A DNA stretch of 64,000 nt from Curtobacterium guangdongense. GTDB lineage: Bacteria > Actinomycetota > Actinomycetes > Actinomycetales > Microbacteriaceae. A model generated the notes under the pieces. That model saw only the letters and a program-made list of their open reading frames with translations. It made no database searches and was not told the DNA's origin. Shown piece after piece: positions 15,767 through 25,034 of the stretch. Made by a program: the position numbers and the translations under genes. Location of the stretch: contig NZ_JBMPIT010000011.1 in assembly GCF_049341845.1 (NCBI RefSeq), forward strand, positions 20,051-84,050, written 5' to 3'. The first letter of the stretch is position 1. Each line of letters opens with the position of its first letter.

Positions 15767-16615
15767 GTGGCAGTCGATCTGGAAGCAACCCGCCCGCGTG
15801 GAGCGGCGCCACTGACGCTTCGTGCTCGGAAGCCCGGGTACGCGGTCATGCAGCAGTGCCTCGCGATCCAGGCCGACGGACCGGCAAGGTCGGGTTGGGC
15901 GCGACTCTGGGGGCACCGCCCGCTCCAACCCGAGGCGGAGTCCTGGTTCAAGGGCGCGCAGGGGGAGCGGCAGGTCGCGGCACAGCTCGAGATGCTCGGA
16001 CCGGAGTACACGGTCCTGCACGCGGTTCCGGTCGGCACGGGTGACGGTGACATCGACCACGTCGTCGTCGGTCCGACCGGGGTGTTCTCGATCAACACGA
16101 AGAACCACGCCGATCGCGATGTGTGGGTCGGCGGTCACTCGCTCTCGATCAACGGCCGGAAGCTGCCGCACGTCCGGAAGTCACTGCAGGAGGGCGCCAG
16201 AGCGAGTCAGTTGCTCTCGGCCGTCGCCGGTGGTCCGGTCCGGGTGCAGCCGCTGATCGTGGTCGAGTCGGCCAGCCTGAAGTTCGGGCACACGCCGCCG
16301 CCGATGCCGGTGCTCCGTCCGAACGAAGTCGGCCGCCACATCAACTCGCAGGCGCGCATCCACTCCGATGAAGCGGTCCGGTACCTGGCGATGCTCGCCG
16401 AGGAACGCGGTACGTGGCACGTGGAGGCGGTCGTCATCAACGACACCCTCCGGCACGTGCAGCGCTTCGAGCGACTCGAGCGTGAGATCGCCCAAGCCGC
16501 GCGCCAACGGCGGTTCATGCGTCGAGCGGTCGCGCTCGCGCTGCTCGCGGCGCCCGCCGGGGCCGTCCTCGGCTACTGGTGGGCTCAAGCGGCGCAGGCG
16601 CTCGCAAGCACTTGA
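15767..16615 (+). CDS. NERD domain protein with C-terminal membrane anchor
   Basis: 282 residues if started at GTG 15767, one base after the previous stop (TTG at 15746 is possible). The NERD core lies at about 60-170: GERQVAAQLEML, then DIDHVVVGPTGVFSINTKNH. The family's usual ExK is NxK here, a variant I believe is seen in other actinobacterial members. A hydrophobic stretch near 255-275 (ALALLAAPAGAVLGYWWA) suggests a membrane anchor. NERD is a nuclease-related fold; activity is unproven. Ends in a cluster terminator. Confidence 0.82.
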   Translation: MAVDLEATRPRGAAPLTLRARKPGYAVMQQCLAIQADGPARSGWARLWGHRPLQPEAESWFKGAQGERQVAAQLEMLGPEYTVLHAVPVGTGDGDIDHVVVGPTGVFSINTKNHADRDVWVGGHSLSINGRKLPHVRKSLQEGARASQLLSAVAGGPVRVQPLIVVESASLKFGHTPPPMPVLRPNEVGRHINSQARIHSDEAVRYLAMLAEERGTWHVEAVVINDTLRHVQRFERLEREIAQAARQRRFMRRAVALALLAAPAGAVLGYWWAQAAQALAST

Positions 16616-16620
16616 GAATT

Positions 16621-16666
16621 GGCCGATCCGGTTCAGGATCGCCGGCTTCTGAGAACCGGATCGGCC
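16621..16666 (+). terminator. Hairpin after the NERD gene
   Basis: Perfect 14-bp arms GGCCGATCCGGTTC and GAACCGGATCGGCC with an 18-base loop start six bases after the NERD stop. There is no U-tract, as is common for terminators in GC-rich actinobacteria. It lies between convergent genes and could act on both strands. Confidence 0.6.
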
Positions 16667-16871
16667 AAACCGGAAACCGCAACACGGCTCGTACCGAGCG
16701 CCGTGCGCGTCAGTCCGCCGTTGCGTGCAGGCATGCGCCCCGGGAAGAAGACGCAGACGGTGGTCATGCTCCGGCCCGAAGAACCTGGCCGGTGGATCAG
16801 CGATGCAGAACCAACTCTGACGGATCTGGTTCGCAAAACCCGCGGTTCGGGAACCGGATTCGTCATCGGGC

Positions 16872-16922
16872 CGACCGGAAACGTCCGTCGACCGGAAACG
16901 TCCGTCGACCGGAAACGTCCCT
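16872..16922. repeat. Tandem 17-bp repeat, three copies
   Basis: The unit CGACCGGAAACGTCCGT occurs twice exactly and a third time with one change, followed by a decayed fourth (CGACCGGGACGTC). It ends next to the stop codon of the SseB-like gene. The period of 17 is not a multiple of three. The rest of the 16667-16938 gap holds nothing recognisable. Confidence 0.85.
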
Positions 16923-16938
16923 CGACCGGGACGTCGGG

Positions 16939-17367
16939 TCAGCCTTCGTCCGCCTCGTCGTCGAGGGCGGCCGCGCCACGGAGCTCGGCGCGGATGGCGG
17001 CGAGGGCGTCTGCGTGCAGGAAGTTCGCCGCGTCGCTGCTGGTCGGGTCGATCACGATGCCGAACTCGTCGGGCACCGCGGTCACGAGCTCGGCCATCCG
17101 GACCGGGCGTGCCTCGGCGTCCGGAAGACCCGCGGCGAGCTCAGCTGGGTCGGTGAACACCGGCACGAACGGGCGGTCGCGGATCATCACGTGGGCGATG
17201 CTCCCGCCGTCCGGATCATCCGCTGACCTCCACGGCACCCATGCGGCACTCCCGAGGAACCCGGCCGCCGACGACGCCATGCGCCGCCGGAGCTCGCTCG
17301 CTGCGGTCGACGCGGTGTTCTCGACTCCGCGGCCGAATGCCGAGCCGGTCGAGTGGTCGTTGCTCAT
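16939..17367 (-). CDS. SseB-like domain protein
   Basis: 142 residues; ATG 17367 follows GGAGGA. The central block FVPVFTDPAELAAG, then PVRMAELVTAVPDEFGIVIDP and FLHADALAAIRAEL, follows the SseB N-terminal domain, in which a VFTS/VFTD strand is typical. The biochemical role of these domains is not defined. It ends in an acidic tail (DDEADEG) and converges on the NERD cluster; the sugar ABC operon runs divergently from it. Confidence 0.65.
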   Translation of the reverse strand: MSNDHSTGSAFGRGVENTASTAASELRRRMASSAAGFLGSAAWVPWRSADDPDGGSIAHVMIRDRPFVPVFTDPAELAAGLPDAEARPVRMAELVTAVPDEFGIVIDPTSSDAANFLHADALAAIRAELRGAAALDDEADEG

Positions 17368-17512
17368 CGTGCTCCTCCGAGTGGTGGACGGCCATGGTCC
17401 CACGCGCGACGTCCACGGGCCTGGATGCGCACTCCGGACACCGGTGTCGGAGCCGGGGCATACAGTCCGATCCAGTGCCCCGATCCAGTGCCGACGTCGT
17501 CCGAGGAGTGCC

Positions 17513-18862
17513 GTGCCACCATCGCAGTTGACCCGTCGATCGCTGCTCGCCGGCGCGTTCGGAGTCGCAGCCGCGACGGCGCTGAGCGGGTGCGTCGCGA
17601 ACAACGGCCCGGCGCCGAGCAGTGCCGCCGCGGGATCGAAGGCCGACATCGGCGAGGTCGAAGGCACGCTCCGCTTCGCGTTCTGGGGCGGCAGCGACGG
17701 CGAGAACACCGGGTTCGCCCGGGTCAAGAAGGCGTTCGAGGCGCGGCACCCGAAGGCCACGGTCGAGCTTCAGACGCTGCCGTACGACGGGTTCTTCTCG
17801 GGCATCGATCGCGGCATCCTCTCGCGGACGGCTCCGGACGTGTTCCGTGTCGACTACACCAGCATCGGCAAGTACACCTCGCACGGCGTGCTGCTCGACA
17901 TGACGCCGTACCTGAGCGCGACGGAGTCGGAGGCCTTCCTGCCGGCGCTGTACGACGCGGTCCGGTTCGAGGGACGCACCTACGGCGTGCCGCACCAGAC
18001 CGACACGTCGGCGATCGCGTTCAGTCGCAAGGCACTCGATGAGGCGGGCATCGGCGCGGTGCCCGACCGGCTCGAGGACGCCTGGACCTGGGACGAGTTC
18101 GCGGCGGTGAGCACGAAGCTCCGGAAGACGCTGCCCGACGACAAGTACCCGTTCGCGTACGACTGGACGGCGGCGGGCGCCTACCGGTGGGCGAGCTTCC
18201 TCTACCAGGCAGGCGGATCGCTCCTGACGCCGTCGCTGAAGCACTCGGCGGTCGACGGTGACCCCGGCCGGAAGGCGATGGCGTTCACGCAGCGGTTCTT
18301 CGACGAGCGATGGGTGCCTGCGAACAACACCATCAAGACGACGGTCTACTCGGACAACTTCTTCCTGAACCAGACGGTCGCGATGACGTTCATCGGTGAC
18401 TTCCTGGTGCCGGAACTCGCGGACACCGCGAACGGGTACCAGGGCGGCGAATGGGCGACGACCTACATGCCGCGCGACCGGGCAGCGGCGTCCGACCTCG
18501 GCGGCAACGCGATCGTCGCGACCCGCGACACCGCGAACCCCGAGCTCGCGGCTGCCTTCCTGAAGTTCCTGGTGGAGGAGGACCAGATGCGCGACTTCTG
18601 CCAGCGGGCGAACGAGCTGCCGACGCTCCGGAGCCTGGCGTCGACCGACCTGGACTACGCCGTGCGACCGGACGTGATGGACGTCTTCACGCAGCAGGCG
18701 ACGACGATCACCGAGACCGCGGTGCGTGAGACCGTGGTCCCTGGGTTCGCGTCGGTGAACACGGCCCTGCAGGACCAGCTCGAACTGGCCTTCCACGGGC
18801 GGAGCACCGATGCCGCAGTGCGGGCGATCGACGCCGCGGTCGATGCGGCGGTGTCCGCATGA
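17513..18862 (+). CDS. Carbohydrate ABC transporter substrate-binding lipoprotein
   Basis: 449 residues from GTG 17513 after GAGGAG. The N-terminus LTRRSLLAGAFGVAAAT with lipobox LSGC combines a twin-arginine signal with a lipid-anchor cysteine near residue 27. The mature part (RFAFWGGSDGENTGF..., then AVPHQTDTSAIAFSRKAL-type and WTWDEFAAVSTKLRK) is a family 1 extracellular sugar-binding protein. It starts a tightly coupled operon with two permeases (ATGA overlap). Likely binds an oligosaccharide outside the cell; the sugar is unknown. Confidence 0.88.
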   Translation: MPPSQLTRRSLLAGAFGVAAATALSGCVANNGPAPSSAAAGSKADIGEVEGTLRFAFWGGSDGENTGFARVKKAFEARHPKATVELQTLPYDGFFSGIDRGILSRTAPDVFRVDYTSIGKYTSHGVLLDMTPYLSATESEAFLPALYDAVRFEGRTYGVPHQTDTSAIAFSRKALDEAGIGAVPDRLEDAWTWDEFAAVSTKLRKTLPDDKYPFAYDWTAAGAYRWASFLYQAGGSLLTPSLKHSAVDGDPGRKAMAFTQRFFDERWVPANNTIKTTVYSDNFFLNQTVAMTFIGDFLVPELADTANGYQGGEWATTYMPRDRAAASDLGGNAIVATRDTANPELAAAFLKFLVEEDQMRDFCQRANELPTLRSLASTDLDYAVRPDVMDVFTQQATTITETAVRETVVPGFASVNTALQDQLELAFHGRSTDAAVRAIDAAVDAAVSA

Positions 18863-19818
18863 CGGGCGCGGCGGAGCGCATCGGAGGTGCCACGGCGGGT
18901 GGAGCCGTGCGGCGCGGACCGCGGCGGACCGCCGGGCCGTTCCGGGCCTCCAGTGGGGCTGCGGCGACCGCGTTCCTGGTGCCGAACGTCGTGCTCATCG
19001 TCGTCTTCACGCTGCTGCCGCTCGTCTACGCGCTCGTCATCAGCTTCCAGGACCTCGACTCGCTCGGCGGCTCGAAGTGGGCCGGGCTCGGCAACTACGC
19101 CAAGCTGCTCGCCGACCCGGTGTTCTGGCAGTCGGCCGCGAACACCGGCGTCTTCACGCTCTTCACCGTGCCGGTCGGGATGGCGATCGGCCTCGGCGTC
19201 GCGGTCCTGCTGAACGGCGTGCTGCCGGGGCGGGCGCTCTTCCGGACGATCATCTTCCTGCCGCTCGTCGTGTCCGGTGTCGCCACGGGGGTGCTCGGCG
19301 CGTGGATGTTCGACCAGAACAACGGCTTCATCGACAAGTTCCTGCACGTGCTGGGCCTGCCGCAGGTGCAGTGGCAGTCGAGCGGCGGCTGGGCGATGAC
19401 CGCGGTGATCCTGATGACGCTGTGGCAGCGCATCGGCTTCGACATGCTCATCTACCTCGCCGGACTGCAGGGCGTCGATCCGGCTGTTCAGGAAGCGGCC
19501 ACGACCGACGGGGCGAGCGGGTGGCAGCGGTTCCGGCTGATCACGTTCCCGCTACTCGGACCGTCGACGTTCTTCCTGCTCGTGATGAACCTCATCTACT
19601 CGTTCCAGGTGTTCGACACCGTGTGGGCGATGACCCGAGGTGGCCCCGGGTACGGCACGACGACGATCGTGTCGTACGCGTACCGGGTGGCGTTCGACGA
19701 ACACGGGCCGCAGCTCCTCGGCTACGGCGCGGCCGTCGGCATCGTGATCTACCTCGTGACCCTGCTGATCACGGGGCTGCAGTGGCGCTTCAACGCCGGA
19801 CGGGACCAGGCCGACTGA
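18859..19818 (+). CDS. Sugar ABC transporter permease (MalF type)
   Basis: 319 residues, six predicted membrane helices. The start overlaps the binding-protein stop by four bases. The cytoplasmic EAA loop that contacts the ATPase reads QEAATTDGASGWQRFRLITFPLL near residues 213-235. The cytoplasmic N-terminus is basic (RRGPRRT). It forms the heterodimeric channel with the next gene. No dedicated ATPase is present, so a shared MsiK-type ATPase elsewhere in the genome is probably used. Confidence 0.9.
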   Translation: MTGAAERIGGATAGGAVRRGPRRTAGPFRASSGAAATAFLVPNVVLIVVFTLLPLVYALVISFQDLDSLGGSKWAGLGNYAKLLADPVFWQSAANTGVFTLFTVPVGMAIGLGVAVLLNGVLPGRALFRTIIFLPLVVSGVATGVLGAWMFDQNNGFIDKFLHVLGLPQVQWQSSGGWAMTAVILMTLWQRIGFDMLIYLAGLQGVDPAVQEAATTDGASGWQRFRLITFPLLGPSTFFLLVMNLIYSFQVFDTVWAMTRGGPGYGTTTIVSYAYRVAFDEHGPQLLGYGAAVGIVIYLVTLLITGLQWRFNAGRDQAD

Positions 19819-20687
19819 TGACCTCTTCCACCTGGGACACCGGCGCAGCCGAGGCACCGCGGAAGCGTCGCGGTCGCCTGCTCTGGCTGCGGATCACCGT
19901 CGCGGTGATCGTCACCGTCGTGATGGCGTTCCCGCTCTACTGGATGCTGCTCACGGCGTTCTCGACCCGCGCCGACCTCTACGCGCCGGGGCTGCAGCTC
20001 TGGCCGGCCCACTTCACGTTCCAGAACTTCGTGCGACCGTTCCAGGAGTTCCCGGTCTGGCGGTGGTTCGGGAACTCGCTCCTCGTCGCGGTCGTCGTCA
20101 CGGTCATCACCGTCGTGTGCAACCTGCTCGCCGGGTACGCGTTCGCGAAGCTCCGGTTCCGTGGGCGCAACGCGCTGTTCCTGGTGCTGCTGTCGACGCT
20201 GATGATCCCGCCGCAGGCCATCATCGTGCCGCAGTTCTTCATCTCGATCGGCCTGCACCTCTACGGCGGGCTGTGGGCGGTCATCCTTCCGGAGGCCGCA
20301 GCGATCTTCGGGGTCTTCCTGGCGCGGCAGTTCTTCCTGGCCGTGCCCGACGAACTCATCGAGGCCGCTCAGCTCGACGGCGCCGGGCCCTTCCGCGCGT
20401 TCGTGTCGGTGGTGCTCCCGCTGTGCCGCCCGCTGCTGGCCGTCCTCGTGCTGCTGACGTTCATGGGGGAGTGGAACGCGTTCGGGTGGCCCCTCGTGGC
20501 GCTGTCCGGGAACCAGGACCTGTTCACCGTGCCGATCGGCATCGTCGGCACGCTGCAGGGGCAGTACACGTCGGACTACGGCGCGATCATGGCGGTCAAC
20601 CTGCTGATGATCCTGCCGATCGTCGCGCTCTTCCTCGCCTTCCAGCGCTACTTCGTCGAGGGCCTGTCCCGGAGCGGCCTGCGGTGA
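19818..20687 (+). CDS. Sugar ABC transporter permease (MalG type)
   Basis: 289 residues; its ATG shares one base with the stop of the preceding permease. Six helices, with the EAA motif IEAAQLDGAGPFRAFVSVVLPL near 184-205, and the usual MalG ending FLAFQRYFVEGLSRSGLR. Partner of the MalF-type permease. The next gene overlaps its stop (GTGA), so a phosphotransferase is part of the same message. Confidence 0.9.
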   Translation: MTSSTWDTGAAEAPRKRRGRLLWLRITVAVIVTVVMAFPLYWMLLTAFSTRADLYAPGLQLWPAHFTFQNFVRPFQEFPVWRWFGNSLLVAVVVTVITVVCNLLAGYAFAKLRFRGRNALFLVLLSTLMIPPQAIIVPQFFISIGLHLYGGLWAVILPEAAAIFGVFLARQFFLAVPDELIEAAQLDGAGPFRAFVSVVLPLCRPLLAVLVLLTFMGEWNAFGWPLVALSGNQDLFTVPIGIVGTLQGQYTSDYGAIMAVNLLMILPIVALFLAFQRYFVEGLSRSGLR

Positions 20688-21730
20688 CGTCGGCTCGACC
20701 CCGTCCGAGCGTCGACGATGCCCGGCGGTGGGTGGCAGCCGACTTCGGCGTGCGCGCCGTCGACGTCGAGGAGGTCACCGGCGGCACCGACACCTCCGCG
20801 GTCGTCTGGCGCGTGGTCGACGACGCCGGCGTCGCCTGGGCAGCGAAGTGGACGACGCGTCCGACCCGCACCGGCACCCGGTTGGTCACCTCGATGGCAG
20901 CGGCGGGACTCGAGAGCACCCCACTGTCACGCCCCACCGAGGGCGGCCGCCGCCGCAGCCGTCGCGCCGGCGGCAGGCTCGCACTCTCGCGGTGGTCGGA
21001 CGGTCAGGACGCGGCGACGGTCGGGCTCGACCGGGAGGCATGGCGAGCGTACGGCGCGCTACTCGCGGACGTGCACGCACATGCGTTCCCGCTGCCGGCT
21101 CGCCGACAGGGCGCTCGCCGCGGCATCCGGCGGCGTCGCCGCCGCTACGTGGCCGAGATCCGCGCGCTCGACGCAGCAGCTGCGTCGGGCACGGATCCGG
21201 TGCTCGATCTGTGGCGGCAGGCGCGTGCCCGCATCGACCTGCTGCTGGAGGGCACCACGCTCGTGCCGGGAGCGCCGGGCGACGCGGTTCCGTGCCACGG
21301 CGACCCGCACCTCGGCAACGTGCTCGTCGAGGAGGACGGCGGGCTGGTCCTGGTCGACTGGGACGAGGCCGTCGTCGGCCCACGCGAGATCGACCTGCAC
21401 CTGGTCGAGTTCAGCGTGCTGTTCGATCCCGCCACCCCCGAGCAGCTCGACGCGTTCCGTGCCGGGTACGGGCCGGTGGTCGTCGACGAGCGGCGGATGG
21501 TGCGGTTCGCGTGCGTCCGAGCGCTCGAGGACCTGACCTCGACGATGTCCGAGGCCGTCGCGGCCGGCGTCGGACCGGGTCGCGACGAGGCGATCCGCGT
21601 GTTCACCGGCATCCTCGGGCCGACCGGCTCGGCGTCGTTGGTCGAACCGCGGCTCCGGTCCGCGCTCAGCTCGTCGAGCTCGCCGACATCCGAGGATGCC
21701 GGAGCTGCGGAGCCGCGGATCCGGCCGTGA
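20684..21730 (+). CDS. APH/choline-kinase-like phosphotransferase
   Basis: 348 residues from GTG 20684, overlapping the permease stop. The kinase-like motifs are CHGDPHLGNVLVEE near 205 (catalytic loop HGDxHxxN) and LVLVDWDEAVVGPREIDL near 222 (metal-binding DWD). A strongly basic insert (ARRQGARRGIRRRRRRY) precedes the C-lobe, and a Ser-rich tail ends the protein. Translational coupling to a sugar importer suggests it phosphorylates the imported compound or an internal derivative, by inference only. Confidence 0.78.
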   Translation: MTSARPRPSVDDARRWVAADFGVRAVDVEEVTGGTDTSAVVWRVVDDAGVAWAAKWTTRPTRTGTRLVTSMAAAGLESTPLSRPTEGGRRRSRRAGGRLALSRWSDGQDAATVGLDREAWRAYGALLADVHAHAFPLPARRQGARRGIRRRRRRYVAEIRALDAAAASGTDPVLDLWRQARARIDLLLEGTTLVPGAPGDAVPCHGDPHLGNVLVEEDGGLVLVDWDEAVVGPREIDLHLVEFSVLFDPATPEQLDAFRAGYGPVVVDERRMVRFACVRALEDLTSTMSEAVAAGVGPGRDEAIRVFTGILGPTGSASLVEPRLRSALSSSSSPTSEDAGAAEPRIRP

Positions 21731-21794
21731 CCGATCCGGTCCTCGAGACGCGGGTTCCCGGCACCGGATCGCCGCAGCACTTGGTGAACACGCG

Positions 21795-22454
21795 TCAGGA
21801 CGTGGAGGCCGAGGTCGCCGCAGACGCCGCGATGATCCCCGCCATCGCCGCGGTCTGGATCTGCTGGAGGACGGCCTTGACCGCGGGGGACGCCCAGCTG
21901 CCGGCGGCGATGTCCTGCACGAGGGCCTTGTCGACCTTGCCGAACTGCTTGCGGATCGTGCCGGTGGCGTCGAGCAACGCGATGAGCGCGGCGGTGAACG
22001 GAGTGGGAGGAGTGCGCTCGGCGAGGACGTCCGCGATCGCCGAACGGACCAAGGCCTCCGGTGCGCCGTCGCGTTCGGGGTACGCAGTCGAGGCGAAGAT
22101 CCCGAGGGTGTACCGCTGTTCGGTCGAGAGCAGTCCCTGCGTCACCAGGCCGGAGAGGACGTCGTCGCGGAGCTGCCGTTTGCCGAGCTTCGCCACCCAC
22201 CACTTCGCCTTGCGGGAGGAACCCGCAGCCGCGATCGTGCCCATGACCCCGTCCAGGACCGGGTCACCGGTGGCGGCGCCGTCCACGACACGGACCTCCT
22301 TGCCCTCGAGCGACACCGCCCCGCGGAGCGCGAGGTCCGCCAGGACCGCGCCCGCGAGACCGGTGTCGAGGCGTTGGCCGTCGACGGCGCGTTTGCCGTC
22401 GGCTTCGATCTGGAGCAGTGCGAACGCCTGCGGGACGGTGAGTTGCTCAGCCAT
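21795..22454 (-). CDS. GPP34 (GOLPH3-like) family protein
   Basis: 219 residues with an all-helical GPP34 pattern: LTVPQAFALLQIE, DTGLAGAVLADLALRGAVSLEG, DPVLDGVMGTI, RKAKWWVAKLGKRQLRDDVLSGLVTQGLL and LGIFASTAYPERD. In eukaryotes the fold binds phosphatidylinositol 4-phosphate; in actinobacteria such proteins are frequent but uncharacterised. Monocistronic. Confidence 0.85.
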   Translation of the reverse strand: MAEQLTVPQAFALLQIEADGKRAVDGQRLDTGLAGAVLADLALRGAVSLEGKEVRVVDGAATGDPVLDGVMGTIAAAGSSRKAKWWVAKLGKRQLRDDVLSGLVTQGLLSTEQRYTLGIFASTAYPERDGAPEALVRSAIADVLAERTPPTPFTAALIALLDATGTIRKQFGKVDKALVQDIAAGSWASPAVKAVLQQIQTAAMAGIIAASAATSASTS

Positions 22455-22511
22455 GTCAGCATCGTGCCACTCGTGGCTGAGTCGGGGCGAGCCTCCAGGC
22501 GCTGACCGCGT

Positions 22512-23297
22512 TCAGTACTTGGCGGACTGTCCGCCGTCGATCGGGACGATCGCGGCGTTGACGTAGCTGGCGTCGTCCGAGAGCAGGAACGCGACCACCG
22601 CGGCGATCTCCGGGGCCTCGCCGTACCGCTTGGTGGGGTTGACCTGGATGAACTCCTCGGCGGCCTTGCGCGGGTTCTCCGGGTCGATCTGCTTCATCGA
22701 GTTCTCGACCATCGGCGTCCAGATGGCACCGGGTGCGATCGCGTTGATGCTGATCCCGTACTGCCCGTACTCGACCGCGGAGTTGCGGGTGAGCCCGACG
22801 ACGCCGTGCTTGGCGGCCGCGTAGCCGGACTGGTTGCCGACGCCGCGGATGCCGCCGACGCTGGCGGTGTTGACGACCTTGCCGGAGCCCTGTTCGCGCA
22901 TCACGGCGAGGACCTTCTCGAGACCGAGGAAGACGCCGCGGAGGTTGATCGACACGACCTTGTCGAACTCGGCTGCGGTGAAGGACTCAGTGGGGTTCTG
23001 CTTGCCCTCGATGCCGGCGTTGTTGAAGAAGCCGTCGATGCGGCCGAAGCGCTCGGTGGTCGCGGCGACGTACGCCTCGACCTGGGCTTCGTCGGAGACG
23101 TCGGCGACGGTGGTGAGGACCTCGGCGTCGGGGGTCGCGTCGAGCACGGCGGCCTTGGTCGCCTCGAGGCCCTGCTCGGAGACGTCGACGAGGGAGAGCT
23201 TCGCGCCCTCGGACGCCAGGCGGACGGCGGTCGCGCGGCCGAGACCGGAGCCGCCGCCGGTGATGAGGACGACGCGGTCGGTGAAACGTTCGGACAT
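22512..23297 (-). CDS. SDR family oxidoreductase (FabG-like)
   Basis: 261 residues with an intact classical SDR set: TGGGSGLGRA (14-23), NNAG near 92, Ser in NTASVGG near 145, and YAAAKHG near 158 as the catalytic YxxxK, followed by INAIAPGAIWTPM. Such proteins oxidise or reduce alcohol/keto groups with NAD(P)H. Its substrate is not indicated by context. Contrast with the SDR at 2361-3053, which lacks the Tyr-Lys pair. Confidence 0.9.
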   Translation of the reverse strand: MSERFTDRVVLITGGGSGLGRATAVRLASEGAKLSLVDVSEQGLEATKAAVLDATPDAEVLTTVADVSDEAQVEAYVAATTERFGRIDGFFNNAGIEGKQNPTESFTAAEFDKVVSINLRGVFLGLEKVLAVMREQGSGKVVNTASVGGIRGVGNQSGYAAAKHGVVGLTRNSAVEYGQYGISINAIAPGAIWTPMVENSMKQIDPENPRKAAEEFIQVNPTKRYGEAPEIAAVVAFLLSDDASYVNAAIVPIDGGQSAKY

Positions 23298-23379
23298 GGG
23301 GAGGCCTCCTGCGGTCTTCGACGATGAAGTGGATGCGTGTGCATCGGCTCAGACTTACGCTACACCTGTCGTCTTGACG

Positions 23380-24159
23380 TCAGCACTGCTGCAGCACGCG
23401 AGACATGGCGTCGCGCTCCGCGGGGACGACCCACAGGCGGTACGTCGTCTTCACCGTGATCTGGTGCTCCACGTAGGTGCAGCGGAACGCGGTGTTCGCC
23501 GGTAACCAGGTCGCGGCGTCGCCGGAGCGCTTCTGCGCGTTCGAGTGCTGGTCGACGGCGAAGAGGTTCTCCGGGTCGTTCGCCAGAGCTTCTCGCTCGG
23601 CCTGCGGCAGCTGCTGCGCGCCGGTGGTCCACGCGTTCTCGAGCGCGACGACGTGGTCGATCTGGACCGCGGTCGAGGTGGCGTCGCCGCGCACGAAGTC
23701 GATCGTCCCGCCCGTGTACGGGGAGACGAGTTCGCCGCTCGTGACCGTGCACGGGCCGCGCTTGGTGATCGCGGTCAGGTCGCGTGCGAGGACGTCGTTC
23801 CGGGTGTCGCACCCGTTGTGGTCGACGTCCAGCCAGGCGGTGCCGAAGTCCGCCGTGCGGTCGTACCCGGTCGCCGGAGCCTTCCCCTTGACGGGGAGGG
23901 CCGCCAGCAGGGCGCGCGAACGCGCCACGTCGGCCGGACTGGAGGCTCGGCTCGGCTCCGGCGCGCTCGCTGCGGTCGGCGAGTTCGTCGGTCCGCCGAC
24001 CGGGCTCGCGCCGACGGACGCGGTGGCCGTGGGTGCCGCGTCCGCCTCGGTCGGCCGGACGTCCGTGGTGTGGAGGGCGTACCCGACGACGGCGATGCCG
24101 AGGGCGATCAGTGCGGAGGTCAGGGTCAGGCGGGTCCTGCGGCGTCGACGTGACGGCAT
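23380..24159 (-). CDS. Secreted HNH-type nuclease (DUF1524/GmrSD-like)
   Basis: 259 residues: basic start MPSRRRRRTRLTLT and one hydrophobic segment (about 12-32), a low-complexity Ala/Ser/Pro linker (about 35-80), then the nuclease domain. Diagnostic elements are IDHVVALENAWTTGAQQLP near 179-197, DPENLFAVDQHSNAQKRSGDAATWLP near 208-233, and the CTYVEHQ element with C-terminal Cys. This is the common actinobacterial secreted HNH family related to DUF1524. Likely degrades external DNA. Monocistronic. Confidence 0.88.
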   Translation of the reverse strand: MPSRRRRRTRLTLTSALIALGIAVVGYALHTTDVRPTEADAAPTATASVGASPVGGPTNSPTAASAPEPSRASSPADVARSRALLAALPVKGKAPATGYDRTADFGTAWLDVDHNGCDTRNDVLARDLTAITKRGPCTVTSGELVSPYTGGTIDFVRGDATSTAVQIDHVVALENAWTTGAQQLPQAEREALANDPENLFAVDQHSNAQKRSGDAATWLPANTAFRCTYVEHQITVKTTYRLWVVPAERDAMSRVLQQC

Positions 24160-24244
24160 GGTGGGTGGTGCTCCAGGTGGTGCTCGGTGGTGTGTCCCTC
24201 GATCCTGGTGGCAGCGTCCGACATCGCCGCGTAGACACGATGGC

Positions 24245-25024
24245 ATGACCGATTTCGCAGAACCGTCCGTACCGGTGACCGGCGGAGCGATGCCGCTCCT
24301 CGGCTTCGGGACCTGGCAGATCGCCGACGCCGACGCTCCCGCCGCGGTACACGCAGCACTCGAGGCCGGCTACCGGCACATCGACACGGCGACCGGCTAC
24401 AGCAACCAGCGTGGTGTGGGGAAGGCCGTCGCGGCCTCCGGGCTCGCCCGCGATGACGTCTTCGTCACGACGAAGCTCCCGCCGGACAACGCCGACCGTG
24501 TCCGCGCGACGATCGAGGAGAGCCTCGACCAGCTCGGACTCGACCACCTCGACCTCTGGCTCGTGCACTGGCCGCCGAACGGCGAGGCGCGACCGGACGT
24601 CTGGGAGCAGGTCGTGCAGGCGCAACAGGACGGCCTGACGAGGGCCGTCGGGGTGAGCAACTACTCGCTCGCCCAGATCGACGAGCTCACCGAGGCGACC
24701 GGTGTCACCCCGGCCGTGAACCAGATCAAGTGGAGCCCGGCCGAGTTCGACCGGACCGTGGCCGACGGGCTGCGCGACCGCGGCGTGGTGCTCGAGGGGT
24801 ACAGCCCCTTCAAGGCGAGCAACCTGCAGGACCCGACGCTGGTCTCCATCGCCGAGGCGCACGACGTCGACACGGCGCAGGTCATCGTGGCCTGGCACGT
24901 GGCACACGGCTTCGTCGTCATCCCGAAGTCCTCCCAGCCGGAGCGCATCGCCTCGAACGCCGCCGGCGCCCGCGTCGAGCTCACCGACGACGAGGTCGAC
25001 CGCATCGACGGACTCGGGAGGTAG
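24245..25024 (+). CDS. Aldo/keto reductase
   Basis: 259 residues, TIM-barrel AKR. Catalytic Asp and Tyr are in HIDTATGYSNQRGVG near 44-58, Lys in VFVTTKLPP near 77, and His in LDLWLVHWPP near 107. The NADPH-binding end reads FVVIPKSSQPERIASN. It reduces carbonyls with NADPH; the physiological substrate is unknown. It is followed after 10 bases by the isochorismatase-like gene. Confidence 0.92.
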   Translation: MTDFAEPSVPVTGGAMPLLGFGTWQIADADAPAAVHAALEAGYRHIDTATGYSNQRGVGKAVAASGLARDDVFVTTKLPPDNADRVRATIEESLDQLGLDHLDLWLVHWPPNGEARPDVWEQVVQAQQDGLTRAVGVSNYSLAQIDELTEATGVTPAVNQIKWSPAEFDRTVADGLRDRGVVLEGYSPFKASNLQDPTLVSIAEAHDVDTAQVIVAWHVAHGFVVIPKSSQPERIASNAAGARVELTDDEVDRIDGLGR

Positions 25025-25034
25025 CGTCGGCGGA

